A stretch of 64,000 nucleotides of DNA from an uncultured Alphaproteobacteria bacterium (GTDB lineage Bacteria; Pseudomonadota; Alphaproteobacteria; Caulobacterales; Caulobacteraceae): the NCBI GenBank assembly GCA_903822175.1, contig CAIJOB010000030.1, positions 1-64,000 on the forward strand, read 5' to 3'. Position 1 is the first letter of the stretch. Each line of letters opens with the position of its first letter. Shown piece by piece: positions 20,192 to 28,135 of the stretch. Position numbers and translations under genes: made by a program. The notes under the pieces were generated by a model. The model made no database searches and was not told the DNA's origin. It saw nothing but the letters and a program-made list of their open reading frames with translations.

Positions 20192-20596
20192 ATGAAGCTT
20201 CTCGTTCTCGCCGCGCTCACCGCCGCCGCGCTGGCTCCGGCGCTGCCCGCCGCGGCCCAGCGGCACGCCGACCCAGGATGCTTTCTCTTGCACGATGTGG
20301 GGGACCGCACCGTCGCCGGGCCGCACACCCTGTACTTCAAGGTGAAGGACGCCGCCCACATGCACGCCATTTCCTACTACCGCGTGGAGACCGCCGGGCG
20401 GTGCGATGCCGGTGTGGAGTCCACGACCCAACACGCCGGCTTCAGCGTCGGCAGCTATGACGTTGAGCCCATTCAGGTCTGCAAGACCGGCGACCTGCGG
20501 ATCAGTGTCCCCGGCAGTCGGGACTGCCGGGTCGCCAGCATGATCAAGGTCACGCCCACGGAGATCGCCGCCCTGCCGCGCGGGCTGCGGCCCTAG
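20192..20596 (+). CDS. small secreted four-cysteine protein, DUF6491-like (copy 1)
   Basis: 134 residues with GGAGG upstream of the ATG and a signal peptide (LVLAALTAAALAPALPAAAQ). The mature protein shares a pattern with the next two genes: CF-x-hydrophobic near the N-terminus, DRTVAGPHTLYFKV, then C in GRCDAG, C in VCKTGDLRISV, and a final C followed by MIKVTPTEIAALP. The four conserved cysteines could form two disulfides in the periplasm. I associate the pattern with DUF6491 from memory. Copy 1 has a roughly 10-residue insertion after its second cysteine and is the most divergent of the three. Confidence 0.8.
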   Translation: MKLLVLAALTAAALAPALPAAAQRHADPGCFLLHDVGDRTVAGPHTLYFKVKDAAHMHAISYYRVETAGRCDAGVESTTQHAGFSVGSYDVEPIQVCKTGDLRISVPGSRDCRVASMIKVTPTEIAALPRGLRP

Positions 20597-20672
20597 GCCT
20601 CGGTCAGCTCACTTGCGCGGCCCGCCGGTCAGCCTTCTCCCGGCCCGCCCGCACCCACGGATAAGGTGGTAT

Positions 20673-20745
20673 GCCTTAGGCGCGATTTCGCGCCGAAGGC
20701 CAAGGTTCAGGCGCCGGTTCAGCCCCCGTTCAGGGGAACCGGCGC
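20673..20745. repeat. two consecutive strong hairpins between paralogues 1 and 2
   Basis: Hairpin A at 20673-20700 pairs GCCTT-x-GGCGCGA with TCGCGCC-x-AAGGC around two bases. Hairpin B at 20711-20745 pairs GCGCCGGTTC with GAACCGGCGC around a C-rich/G-rich inner stem. They lie 40-112 bases before the start of copy 2 and may terminate transcription from copy 1 or structure the leader of copy 2. Confidence 0.65.
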
Positions 20746-20784
20746 AAGCGTGGCAAGTTCAGCCGTCAAGGAGACTGTAAGACC

Positions 20785-21156
20785 ATGAAGACTGCTTCCA
20801 TCCTGATCGCCGCCGCCGGCGCGCTGTTGATCGCGCTCCCCGCCGCGGCCCAGCCGAAAGCCGAGAACACCTGCTTCTGGACCCGCGACCTGCGCAACCA
20901 CACGGTGGGCGGCGACCACGTGCTCTATTTCGACGTCGGCGGCCGCGCGGTCTACAAGGTCGAGACCAGCGACAACTGCCTGGCCGGCGCCAGCTCGTCG
21001 GACCCGATCGTGATGGTCAACCGCGGCGGCAGCGGCCAAATCTGCAACAAGATGGACCTGGACATCAGCGTCCGCGGCGCCCGCTGCATCGTCTCCAACA
21101 TGACCAAGCTGAGCCCGGCCGAAGCCGCGGCCCTGCCGAAGAAGATCAAGCCGTAG
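20785..21156 (+). CDS. small secreted four-cysteine protein, DUF6491-like (copy 2)
   Basis: 123 residues, GGAG upstream, signal peptide (SILIAAAGALLIALPAAAQ). Same scaffold as its neighbours: NTCFWTRDLRNHTVGGDHVLYFDV, DNCLAG, ICNKMDLDISVRGARC, then NMTKLSPAEAAALP. It has the same length as copy 3 and sits 28 bases ahead of it, so these two are surely one transcript. Conservation of cysteines and spacing with drift elsewhere indicates tandem duplication followed by divergence. The family has no firmly known function. Confidence 0.82.
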   Translation: MKTASILIAAAGALLIALPAAAQPKAENTCFWTRDLRNHTVGGDHVLYFDVGGRAVYKVETSDNCLAGASSSDPIVMVNRGGSGQICNKMDLDISVRGARCIVSNMTKLSPAEAAALPKKIKP

Positions 21157-21181
21157 TTCAACCGATTTCGGGAGACCGAAG

Positions 21182-21553
21182 ATGAAACTGCCGATGATTG
21201 CTGGCCTCGCCGGCGCGGCCATGGTGCTGTCGCTGGCCTCCGGCGCGGTGGCGCAGCACGCGCCCAAGGGCTGCTTCCTGACCCAGGACCTGCGCAGCCA
21301 CACCGTGGCCGGCAAGGACACCGTCTATCTGAACGTCAACGGCGTCGACACCTATGAGGTGAAGACCGACGGCGTCTGCCTGGCGCACGCGACGACGAAC
21401 GAGCCGATGGTGGTCAAGGATCTGGGCCTGGGCACGATCTGCCACGCCCACGACCTGGAGATCGTGGTGCGCGGTTCGCACTGCCAGATTTCGAGCATGA
21501 CCAAGCTGACGCAGGCCGCTGCGGCGGCAATCCCGAAGGCGTTGCAGCCCTAG
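21182..21553 (+). CDS. small secreted four-cysteine protein, DUF6491-like (copy 3)
   Basis: 123 residues with GGGAG upstream and a signal peptide (ending GAVAQ). Pattern: [47 protein letters not shown] and [13 protein letters not shown]. All four cysteines align with copies 1 and 2. The extra histidines near the third cysteine (ICHAHD) could add metal binding in this copy only; that is speculation. The next gene starts about 90 bases later. Confidence 0.82.
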   Translation: MKLPMIAGLAGAAMVLSLASGAVAQHAPKGCFLTQDLRSHTVAGKDTVYLNVNGVDTYEVKTDGVCLAHATTNEPMVVKDLGLGTICHAHDLEIVVRGSHCQISSMTKLTQAAAAAIPKALQP

Positions 21554-21645
21554 GCTCTCCGCCGCGAAATTCGCAACGCCGCGAAACCGAAATTCCGGTC
21601 TGCCGGGGGCTATGCCGCAGCGTCACTTGGGTGTACGGCCCTGCC

Positions 21646-22683
21646 ATGCATCTCGCCCGATATAACCCCGTCCGCTTCGCCCATCTTCCCACGCCGCTGG
21701 AGCCGTTGCCGCGGCTGACGGAAGCCCTTTCCGGGTCGCCCGAATCTTTGAAAAGAGGGGGCGGCGGTCCGAACCTGTGGATCAAGCGCGACGATTGCAC
21801 GGGTCTGGCCGGCGGCGGCAACAAGACCCGCAAGCTGGAATATCTGCTGGGCGATGCGCTCGCCAACGACGCCACGACGCTGGTCACCCAGGGCGCGGTG
21901 CAGTCGAACCACGTGCGCCAGACCGTGGCCGCCGCCTGCCGTTTTGGCCTCGACTGCGAGATCATCCTGGAGGAGCGCACCGGCTCCAACGCCGTCGACT
22001 ACACCCAGTCCGGCAACGTCCTGCTGGACGACCTGATGGGCGCCAAGATTCGCCGCGTGCCGGGCGGCACGGACATGAACGAGCAGCTCGCCCTGGTGGC
22101 CGCCGAGGTCGCCGCGCGCGGCGGACGGCCCTATGTGATCCCGGGCGGCGGCTCGAACGTGATCGGCGCTCTGGGCTATGTGGAATGCGCGCTGGAGCTG
22201 GTGAACCAGGCCAATGAGATGGGCCTGGAGATCGACCGCATCGTCACCGCCACCGGCAGCGCCGGCACGCACGCGGGCCTGGTGGCCGGCATCGCGGTGA
22301 TGGGCGCCGACATCCCGATCCTGGGCATCGGCGTGCGCGCGCCGAAGGCGGCCCAGGAAGCCAACGTCTTCAAGCTGGCCGTCGAGACCGCCGACCTGCT
22401 GGGCCACAAGGACCGGGTGACCCGCGACATGGTGGTCGCCGACTGCGACTACGTCGGCGCGGGCTACGGCATCGTCGACGAAGAGGTGATCGAGGCCCTG
22501 AAGCTGGCGGCGCGGACCGACGCGATCCTGCTGGACCCGGTCTATACCGGCAAGGCGATGAAGGGGCTGATCGCCCTTTCCAAGCAGGGTGCGTTCGACG
22601 GCGAGACCGTGGTCTTCCTGCACACCGGCGGCGCCCAGGGCCTGTTCGGCTACCAGTCGGTCCTGGACGGCCATCTCGGATGA
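21646..22683 (+). CDS. D-cysteine desulfhydrase / ACC-deaminase family PLP enzyme
   Basis: 345 residues from ATG 21646 (an earlier in-frame start adds five residues). A beta-family PLP enzyme: [26 protein letters not shown] holds the Schiff-base lysine (GNKTRKLEY), then [32 protein letters not shown] (phosphate-binding loop) and [15 protein letters not shown]. The family includes D-cysteine desulfhydrase, ACC deaminase and L-cysteate sulfo-lyase; length and motifs fit the first and third best. Expected products are pyruvate, ammonia and sulfide (or sulfite). Its stop overlaps the start of a racemase gene (ATGA), a pairing that suggests joint handling of a D- and L-amino acid. Confidence 0.9.
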   Translation: MHLARYNPVRFAHLPTPLEPLPRLTEALSGSPESLKRGGGGPNLWIKRDDCTGLAGGGNKTRKLEYLLGDALANDATTLVTQGAVQSNHVRQTVAAACRFGLDCEIILEERTGSNAVDYTQSGNVLLDDLMGAKIRRVPGGTDMNEQLALVAAEVAARGGRPYVIPGGGSNVIGALGYVECALELVNQANEMGLEIDRIVTATGSAGTHAGLVAGIAVMGADIPILGIGVRAPKAAQEANVFKLAVETADLLGHKDRVTRDMVVADCDYVGAGYGIVDEEVIEALKLAARTDAILLDPVYTGKAMKGLIALSKQGAFDGETVVFLHTGGAQGLFGYQSVLDGHLG

Positions 22684-23399
22684 GTGAGGAGCCCGCGCGC
22701 AAGTCGCTGGTGCTCGGCGTCCTGGGCGGCATGGGACCGGCGGCGACGCTGGTGTTCCTGAACCAGGTCCACGCCTTCACGCCGGCCAAGGGCGATCAGG
22801 ATCACATCCGCATCCTGATGGACCTCAATCCCAAGGTGCCGGACCGCAACACGCTGGGACCAGCCGCCGGAGCGACGCTCGCCGAGATGGCGGGCGCGCT
22901 GGCCGGGGCCGGCGCCGAGGTGCTGGCCATGCCGTGCAACACCGCCCACGCCCACGCCGGCCTGATCCAGCGGGCCAGCGGCCTGCCGCTGATCGACCTG
23001 ATCGAGACCGGCGCCAGCGCCGCCCGCGACCTGGGCGCGCGGAGGGTCGGCGTGCTCGGCACCAAGGGGGCGCTTCGGCTCTACCGGGAATATCTGGCGG
23101 CCCAGGCCATGGGGCTGGTCAGCCTTGAGCCCGAGCGGCAGGACGAGTTCATGGCCACGATCTACAAGATCAAGGGCGGGGACCTGGGTCCGGCCGTCCG
23201 CAAGGAGATGGCCGGCTATGCCGCCGACCTGGTCGCAGCGGGGGCCGAGGCGGTGGTCGCCGGCTGCACCGAAGCGCCGCTGGTGCTGGACGCCAACGAC
23301 GTGCGCGGCCCGCTGATCGACCCCGGCGAGCTCCTCGCGCGGCGCTGTGTGGCGGTGTGCCTCGGCCTGGAGCCGGTTCCGACGCTTCCCACAAGCTGA
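22680..23399 (+). CDS. aspartate/glutamate racemase family protein
   Basis: 239 residues starting at the ATGA overlap with the desulfhydrase gene. Two-cysteine racemase: [16 protein letters not shown] at the N-terminus, the first catalytic cysteine in MPCNTAH (about residue 85) and the second in [10 protein letters not shown] (about residue 197), with [11 protein letters not shown] between the half-domains. PLP-independent epimerisation of aspartate, glutamate or a related amino acid such as cysteate is expected. Coupling to the PLP lyase suggests it supplies the enantiomer that enzyme uses. Confidence 0.92.
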   Translation: MSEEPARKSLVLGVLGGMGPAATLVFLNQVHAFTPAKGDQDHIRILMDLNPKVPDRNTLGPAAGATLAEMAGALAGAGAEVLAMPCNTAHAHAGLIQRASGLPLIDLIETGASAARDLGARRVGVLGTKGALRLYREYLAAQAMGLVSLEPERQDEFMATIYKIKGGDLGPAVRKEMAGYAADLVAAGAEAVVAGCTEAPLVLDANDVRGPLIDPGELLARRCVAVCLGLEPVPTLPTS

Positions 23400-23504
23400 A
23401 ACCCCCGGTATCGCATCTGCAACAGTCCGGGCGCCGGATAGCCAAGTTCACGGCTAGGATGGCGGCAGAATCGGCGAACAATCGAGTTGGGGAAACTTAG
23501 GATC

Positions 23505-24311
23505 ATGCGGCGACGGCTCGGCCTGATGACGCTCACCCTGGCGCTGGCCTGCGCGGGCGTACAGCCCGGCCTCGCCCAGCAGCCCAGAACCGGGTCGGGG
23601 GCGCCGCCGCCTACACCGGTGCCCGGAACCCTGCCCTTCGGCGCCAGCGACGGCCCCGCCGCGGCGGGCTTCACCCAGTTGTTCATCAGCCCCTGCGGCG
23701 AGCCCTACCGTGGCCGCCCGGGCGAACCCTATCCCTCGGCGCTGTGGTTCAAGCAGGCCGACCTCAACCACGACGGGGTGATCGACAAACAAGAGTTCCG
23801 CGCCGATCACGAGGGATTCTTCGACGCCCTGGACGCCAACGAGAACGGCTATCTCGACGGCTCGGAAATCACCTTCTACGAAACCCGCGTGGTGCCCGAC
23901 GTCCTGGGACCGGACGCGGTCGGCGTGGCCGCGCCGCGCAGCCTGCCCGGACATGAGGGCGCGCAGATCTACCTCGCCCAGCTCAGCGGGCCAGGACCGC
24001 TGGCGACGCCGGAGGGCGGCCACCCGGGCGACAAGGACATCATCGGCCCCCGGGGCCCGGCGCCCGACCTCGGCGCCAGGCGTCCGCAAAAGCGCCGGCT
24101 GGTGGGCGCGGCGGCCTACGGCTTCTTCGGCGAGGCCGAGCCGCTGCTCGCCGCCGACAGCAACCTCGACGGAAGGGTCAGCAAGGCGGAGTTCCTGGCC
24201 GCCGCCGACCGCCGCTTCGCCATCCTCGACAAGCGTCACGACGGCAAGCTGACCCTCGACGAGTTGCCCAAGACGCCGTCGCAGATCGAGCTCGAACGGC
24301 GCCGCAAATAG
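23505..24311 (+). CDS. secreted EF-hand calcium-binding protein
   Basis: 268 residues from ATG 23505 with AGGA just upstream; a TTG six codons earlier is the alternative. A signal peptide (LGLMTLTLALACAGVQPGLAQ) is followed by a proline-rich linker. Four EF-hand loops are readable in two pairs: DLNHDGVIDKQE and DANENGYLDGSE (residues about 80-125), then DSNLDGRVSKAE and DKRHDGKLTLDE (about 220-260). Each has acidic ligands at positions 1, 3, 5 and 12 or close variants. It is a periplasmic or surface calcium-binding protein, with role unknown. Confidence 0.88.
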   Translation: MRRRLGLMTLTLALACAGVQPGLAQQPRTGSGAPPPTPVPGTLPFGASDGPAAAGFTQLFISPCGEPYRGRPGEPYPSALWFKQADLNHDGVIDKQEFRADHEGFFDALDANENGYLDGSEITFYETRVVPDVLGPDAVGVAAPRSLPGHEGAQIYLAQLSGPGPLATPEGGHPGDKDIIGPRGPAPDLGARRPQKRRLVGAAAYGFFGEAEPLLAADSNLDGRVSKAEFLAAADRRFAILDKRHDGKLTLDELPKTPSQIELERRRK

Positions 24312-24319
24312 GAAGGACG

Positions 24320-24970
24320 CTAGCGCCAGCGCAGCAGGCGTGAGCCGGCCGCCGCGCCCAGCGCCGCCACCAGGGCCATGCCCAGCGTGTACCAGATGGC
24401 CAGGAATGGGGCCGAGGTCTCGTCGCAGGCGACCGAATAGATCATCGCCCCAAGGGCTCCGGCGCAGCCGCCGGCGGCGAGGCCGGCAAGGCCCAGGCGG
24501 GTGGGCGCGAGCCCTCGCACCGCCCAGACCGCGCCGGCCAGCAGCGGCAGGCCGATCGCCACGATCCGCCACGGGCAGATCATCGAAGAGTGGCCCATCA
24601 GCATGGCCTGCTGCGTTTCCGGCGGAGCCTGGGCCAGGCGCATCGCCGCCATCGTCGCCACCAAGACGAAGGGCGCGGCGGCGGCCAGGGTCAGCCCGCC
24701 GATCCGCGCCGCGGGCTTGGCCAGGCGGACCAGCACGCCGGCCAGGATCAGGCCGGTCAGGGCCGCATAGCCGAACTTCATCCAGAACATCGGCGTCATC
24801 ACCGCCTGGGCGAGGTCGGGCCGAGGGCCGAGCCAAGCCAGCATGACGGCCGCCGAGCCCAGACCGCCAAGGCCAAGGCCCAGCGCGACGCGGCGGCTCA
24901 CGGCGCCCGGCGCGACCCGGGGCACGTCCGCCGTCAGGCCGGCGATGAGCTCGTCAGTCGTCTTCGACAT
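24320..24970 (-). CDS. nrsF: NrsF-type anti-sigma factor (DUF1109)
   Basis: 216 residues from ATG 24970 with AAGGGGG upstream. A DUF1109 membrane protein: short cytosolic N-terminus (TDELIAGLTADVPRVAPGAV) and six predicted helices, with paired cysteines in SMICPW (about residue 141) and SVACDE (about 189). In C. crescentus NrsF holds SigF at the membrane until heavy metal or oxidative stress, and two conserved periplasmic cysteines matter for release; the two visible here fit. The gene overlaps the end of sigF by 17 bases, the usual translationally coupled pair. Confidence 0.9.
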   Translation of the reverse strand: MSKTTDELIAGLTADVPRVAPGAVSRRVALGLGLGGLGSAAVMLAWLGPRPDLAQAVMTPMFWMKFGYAALTGLILAGVLVRLAKPAARIGGLTLAAAAPFVLVATMAAMRLAQAPPETQQAMLMGHSSMICPWRIVAIGLPLLAGAVWAVRGLAPTRLGLAGLAAGGCAGALGAMIYSVACDETSAPFLAIWYTLGMALVAALGAAAGSRLLRWR

Positions 24971-25514
24971 CGGAGCCCCCTTCCTGCGGCGCATATTTGC
25001 CGCCCAGCGACTTCAGGCCCCGGTGGATGGCGACCTTCACCGCACTCTCGGTCATGCCGTGCTTCTGTGCAGCCTCGCGGGTCGACAGCCCGTCGATCTT
25101 GGTCTCGCGGATCAGCGCGCGGGTGCGCTCCGGCAGATCGGCCATGACCCGCTCCAGATCGCGGGCGGCCATGGCGGCGTCGGCCCCGGCGGGGACGAAC
25201 AGCGCATCCGCCTCCTCCGCCGGCGCGCGCAGATGCAGCCGCGCCCGGCGCAGGGCGTCGATCAGCTTGTAGCGCGCGATCGCATAGGCCCAGGCGGTGA
25301 AGGGCTGGCCGGCGTCGTAGGTGGCGCGGCGCGTATGCACGGCGATCAGCGTCTCCTGCACCAGGTCCTCGGCGTCCAAGCCCGGCGGGCAGCGGCGGCC
25401 ATAGTAGCCACGCAGCAGCGCGCTGAGCTCGTTCAGCAGCCGGCGATAGGGCTCGGCCTCCCCGGCGAGGCCGGCGAGCATCAAGCCTCGCAGTCTGGGT
25501 TCGATCTCGTCCAA
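24954..25514 (-). CDS. sigF: ECF RNA polymerase sigma factor, SigF type
   Basis: 186 residues. Region 2 is at about 25-95 (LDAEDLVQETLIAVHTRRATYD then FTAWAYAIARYKLIDALRRAR) and region 4 at about 115-175 (LPERTRALIRETKIDGLSTREAA and MTESAVKVAIHRGLKSL). The only start outside the core is TTG 25514, since an in-frame TAA lies four codons upstream; the next ATG is codon 12. The coupled nrsF and a GTAACC/CGAA promoter in front of sigF suggest autoregulated SigF responding to metal or redox stress. The divergent DUF1223 gene carries the same type of promoter. Confidence 0.9.
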   Translation of the reverse strand: MDEIEPRLRGLMLAGLAGEAEPYRRLLNELSALLRGYYGRRCPPGLDAEDLVQETLIAVHTRRATYDAGQPFTAWAYAIARYKLIDALRRARLHLRAPAEEADALFVPAGADAAMAARDLERVMADLPERTRALIRETKIDGLSTREAAQKHGMTESAVKVAIHRGLKSLGGKYAPQEGGSDVEDD

Positions 25515-25531
25515 CGCCGCCTTTTAAGGAC

Positions 25532-25556
25532 TTCGCGACACGCGCCGAAAGGTTAC
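25532..25556 (-). promoter_or_regulatory. SigF-type promoter of sigF-nrsF
   Basis: Minus-strand GTAACC (25556-25551) is followed after 15 bases by CGAA (25535-25532). It is one base short of the 16-base spacing reported, as I recall, for C. crescentus SigF promoters. Predicted transcription would begin only about ten bases before the TTG start, a very short leader. Confidence 0.65.
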
Positions 25557-25569
25557 AGGCTCAGCGTTG

Positions 25570-25595
25570 GTAACCGAACCGCGTTCCGATGCGAA
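25570..25595 (+). promoter_or_regulatory. SigF-type promoter of the DUF1223 gene
   Basis: GTAACC (25570-25575), exactly 16 bases, then CGAA (25592-25595). This equals the SigF consensus known from C. crescentus. It lies back to back with the sigF promoter, 43 bases before the DUF1223 start codon. Confidence 0.8.
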
Positions 25596-25638
25596 CCAAT
25601 GATCGAGGCTTAGCCAAAGACGGGCTCAGGAGACCACG

Positions 25639-26340
25639 ATGAAACAGCTGATCGGACTTGCGGCCATCCTGGCGCTCTCCGCCGCGACGGGTGGGGCCCT
25701 CGCCCAACCGGCGCCCCCGCTGCAGGTGGTCGAGCTGTTCACCAGCCAGGGCTGCTCGTCCTGCCCGCCGGCTGACCTGGCCGTGGCGGCGATCAGCGCG
25801 CGGCCGGACATCGTGGCCCTGTCGTTTGGGGTGACCTACTGGGACGACCTCGGCTGGAAGGATACCTTCGCCAGCAAGCAATTCACCGACCGCCAATGGT
25901 CCTACGCCAAGGGCCTCGGGCACGGGAATGTCGGCACCCCGCAGGTGGTGATCAATGGCCGCACCGACGTCGTGGGCCAGAGCGTGGGTGAGATCGACGC
26001 TGGCCTGCGCCGGGTGCGGATCGCGGCTGGGCCGCAGTTGACGCTGACCGCGGCCGGCGTCTCGATCGCCGGCGCGGCGCCGGCCAAGGCCGCCGACGTC
26101 TGGCTGGTGCGTTACAATCCCGCCGTGCAGCAGGTGCCGGTGAAGCGCGGCGAGAACACCGGCAAGACCCTGCCGATCAAGAACGTGGTCAAGGAGCTGA
26201 CCCGCCTGGGCGACTGGTCGGGCGGGGCGAAGAGCTTCGCCGTGCCGCCTGCGCCCCTTGGCGGTCTCGCCGGCCTGAAGACCGCCATTCTGGTCCAGGC
26301 CGGGCCCGGAGGTCCGATCCTGGCGGCCGCCAAGAGCTGA
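25639..26340 (+). CDS. secreted DUF1223 thioredoxin-like protein
   Basis: 233 residues with AGGAG upstream and a signal peptide (LIGLAAILALSAATGGALA). DUF1223 is recognised by VVELFTSQGCSSCPPADLAV, a CxxC in a thioredoxin-like fold (about residues 38-41), and by TYWDDLGWKDTFASKQFTDRQ and GTPQVVINGRTDVVG further on. The vicinal cysteines suggest a periplasmic thiol or metal-binding role. The SigF-type promoter in front and the divergent sigF-nrsF operon make it a probable member of the SigF stress regulon. Confidence 0.9.
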   Translation: MKQLIGLAAILALSAATGGALAQPAPPLQVVELFTSQGCSSCPPADLAVAAISARPDIVALSFGVTYWDDLGWKDTFASKQFTDRQWSYAKGLGHGNVGTPQVVINGRTDVVGQSVGEIDAGLRRVRIAAGPQLTLTAAGVSIAGAAPAKAADVWLVRYNPAVQQVPVKRGENTGKTLPIKNVVKELTRLGDWSGGAKSFAVPPAPLGGLAGLKTAILVQAGPGGPILAAAKS

Positions 26341-26382
26341 TCCCCCTCACATCCCCAAGACCACCGACCCGACGACCCAATT

Positions 26383-26400
26383 CTCCGCGGCCCCGCGGAG
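26383..26400. terminator. short perfect hairpin after the DUF1223 gene
   Basis: CTCCGCGG and CCGCGGAG enclose CC, 42 bases after the DUF1223 stop and 45 before the Met-rich gene. No T run follows, so it may be an incomplete terminator or an RNA-stabilising stem between two co-transcribed genes. Confidence 0.5.
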
Positions 26401-26444
26401 GAGACCCTGCCGGCTTGCCCGGTTCCTAGAGAGAAAGACCTGAA

Positions 26445-26747
26445 ATGATCCGCAAGACCCTTATCGCCATGACCGCCCTGACCTTCACCGCGGCGCTCGC
26501 CGGCGGCGCCTTGGCCCAGGCGCCCGCGACCGGTTCGATGTCGACCGGTGCGATGTCCACCGGAGCCATGGCCAAGACCGACGGCATGGCCAAGACGGAT
26601 GGCATGAAGGCGCCGATGAAGAAGAAGGCCATGAAGAAGAAGCCGATGGCCGCCGCCATGGCCAAGACCGATGGGATGGCCAAGACCGACGGCATGTCGA
26701 CGACCGGCTCAATGTCGACCGGCGCCATGGCCAAGCCGAAGAGCTAA
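26445..26747 (+). CDS. secreted Met/Lys-rich repeat protein
   Basis: 100 residues with a signal peptide (ALTFTAALAGGALAQ). The mature part is an ordered repeat: two MSTGA units, two MAKTDG units, a lysine-rich centre (MKKKAMKKKPM), two more MAKTDG units, then MSTGA again, a near mirror arrangement. About one residue in five of the mature chain is methionine, and there is no cysteine. It resembles the pentapeptide MXKDX repeat proteins but with a six-residue unit. Methionine arrays in exported proteins often bind Cu(I) or Ag(I); with the SigF locus next door, metal buffering is a reasonable but unproven role. Confidence 0.8.
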   Translation: MIRKTLIAMTALTFTAALAGGALAQAPATGSMSTGAMSTGAMAKTDGMAKTDGMKAPMKKKAMKKKPMAAAMAKTDGMAKTDGMSTTGSMSTGAMAKPKS

Positions 26748-26799
26748 GAGAGCTGGGCGGCCTCGCGGCTCGCGCCGCGAGGTCCTGCCGTTTTGGCCC

Positions 26800-27282
26800 T
26801 TAGAGCTGGGCCAGGAGGTAGTCGGCCGCCGAGACGCGGAATTCGCCGCCTTCCTCGATGTTCAGCTCCTTCACCACGCCGTCGTCGACGATCATCGAAT
26901 AGCGCTGCGAACGCTTGCCCATGCCGAAGCGCGAAGCGTCGAAAGCCAAGCCCACCGCGTCGGTGAAGGCCGCGCCGCCATCGGCCAGCATGGCGATGTC
27001 GTCGCCCACCGCCTGATCCTCCGCCCAGGCGCGCATCACGAAGGCGTCGTTGACCGACAGGCAGGCGATCACGTCGACGCCCTTGCCCTTGATCTCGCCG
27101 GCCAGCTGCTTGAACCCGGGCAGGTGCTTGGCCGAACAGGTCGGGGTAAACGCGCCCGGCAGCGCGAACAGCGCCACCTTCTTGCCGCCAAAGAACTCCT
27201 CGGTGGTGACCGGCTTGGGACCCTCGGCGGTCGCCAGGGTGAGGGTAACGCTGGGCAGCTTGTCGCCGACTTTGATGGTCAT
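26800..27282 (-). CDS. peroxiredoxin, Prx5 family
   Basis: 160 residues from ATG 27282 with AGAGGA upstream; the in-frame extension to 27345 is rejected. Catalytic segment PGAFTPTCSAKHLPGF holds the peroxidatic cysteine (about residue 49) with the preceding Pro and Thr. A second cysteine occurs in VIACLSVND. Prx5 signatures FVMRAW and GMGKRSQRYSMIVDDG follow. It reduces hydrogen peroxide and organic hydroperoxides in the cytosol with thioredoxin, glutaredoxin or glutathione. It is convergent with the Met-rich gene and divergent from yqgE. Confidence 0.94.
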   Translation of the reverse strand: MTIKVGDKLPSVTLTLATAEGPKPVTTEEFFGGKKVALFALPGAFTPTCSAKHLPGFKQLAGEIKGKGVDVIACLSVNDAFVMRAWAEDQAVGDDIAMLADGGAAFTDAVGLAFDASRFGMGKRSQRYSMIVDDGVVKELNIEEGGEFRVSAADYLLAQL

Positions 27283-27407
27283 GGGTCCGTTCCTCTGGAT
27301 GGGGCGTGGTCGTTCCTTGGGGGACATAGCGTCATCTCCGCCCACCGCAAGCGTCCCCGCTCAAACGCCTCTTGAAAGCGTCACGTCCGAGGTGAAAAGT
27401 CGAGGCC

Positions 27408-27971
27408 ATGGAAGGCGGTTTCTTCTCCGGTCAGCTGCTGATCGCCATGCCGGGCATCTCGGACCCGCGGTTCGAGCGCGCGCTGATCCTGATCTGCGCC
27501 CACGACGAAGAGCACGCCATGGGCTTGGCGCTGAACCACCCGGTCGAGGGACTGACCGTGCCGGATCTGCTGGAGAAGCTTGAAATCGAATCCACCATCG
27601 TCCTGCCACCCGACCTGGTGCTGGTGGGCGGGCCGGTGGAGCAGGAACGCGGCTTCGTGCTGCATTCCACCGACTATGGGGGCGAGGCGACGCTGGACGT
27701 GACGCCGCAGGTGGCCCTGACCGCGACCCGTGAGGTGCTGGAGGCGATGGCCAGCCACAATGGGGCGCCGTCGAAGAGCCTGCTGGCGCTCGGCTACGCC
27801 GGCTGGGGCGCCGGGCAGCTGGAGGAAGAGCTCAAGCAGAACGTCTGGCTGACCTGCGACCCCGATGACGAGCTGATCTTCGGCCGTGACCATGGGCGCA
27901 AATGGACCCAGGCGCTGGCCAAGCTGGGCGTCGATCCGCAGCGGCTGAGTTCAGCCGCGGGGCGGGCTTAA
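27408..27971 (+). CDS. yqgE: YqgE/AlgH family protein
   Basis: 187 residues. The DUF179 hallmark is present at the N-terminus: GQLLIAMPGISDPRFERALILIC then HAMGLALNHP, followed by VLVGGPVEQERGFVLH and GYAGWGAGQLEEELKQNVW. This is a small single-domain cytosolic protein found widely in proteobacteria, named AlgH in Pseudomonas after an alginate effect, with no settled molecular function. It is intact, followed directly by a complex palindromic repeat. Confidence 0.95.
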   Translation: MEGGFFSGQLLIAMPGISDPRFERALILICAHDEEHAMGLALNHPVEGLTVPDLLEKLEIESTIVLPPDLVLVGGPVEQERGFVLHSTDYGGEATLDVTPQVALTATREVLEAMASHNGAPSKSLLALGYAGWGAGQLEEELKQNVWLTCDPDDELIFGRDHGRKWTQALAKLGVDPQRLSSAAGRA

Positions 27972-27980
27972 TTCTTAGAT

Positions 27981-28123
27981 CCTCCCCCAGGGCGAAGCCC
28001 GATTGAGGGGGAGGTGGCTCGGTGCGAAGCGCCGAGACGGAGGGGGTTTCACCCAGAGCGGATGGCGGAGTGGGCTGCAACCCCCTCAGTCCGTCTTCGC
28101 GGACAGCTCCCCCTAAGGGGAGC
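27981..28123. repeat. mosaic palindromic intergenic repeat
   Basis: Three nested or consecutive inverted repeats: CCTCCCCC...GGGGGAGG at 27981-28014 (with inner GGCGAAGCC); ACGGAGGGGGTT (28037-28048) pairing imperfectly with AACCCCCTCAGTCCGT (28079-28094); and GCTCCCC/GGGGAGC at 28106-28123. It lies between the convergent yqgE and pdeA genes and looks like a REP/RIP-type extragenic element, related in base composition and core motif to the repeats at 3018, 51945 and 58500. Confidence 0.75.
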
Positions 28124-28135
28124 ATCTAAGAGGCG

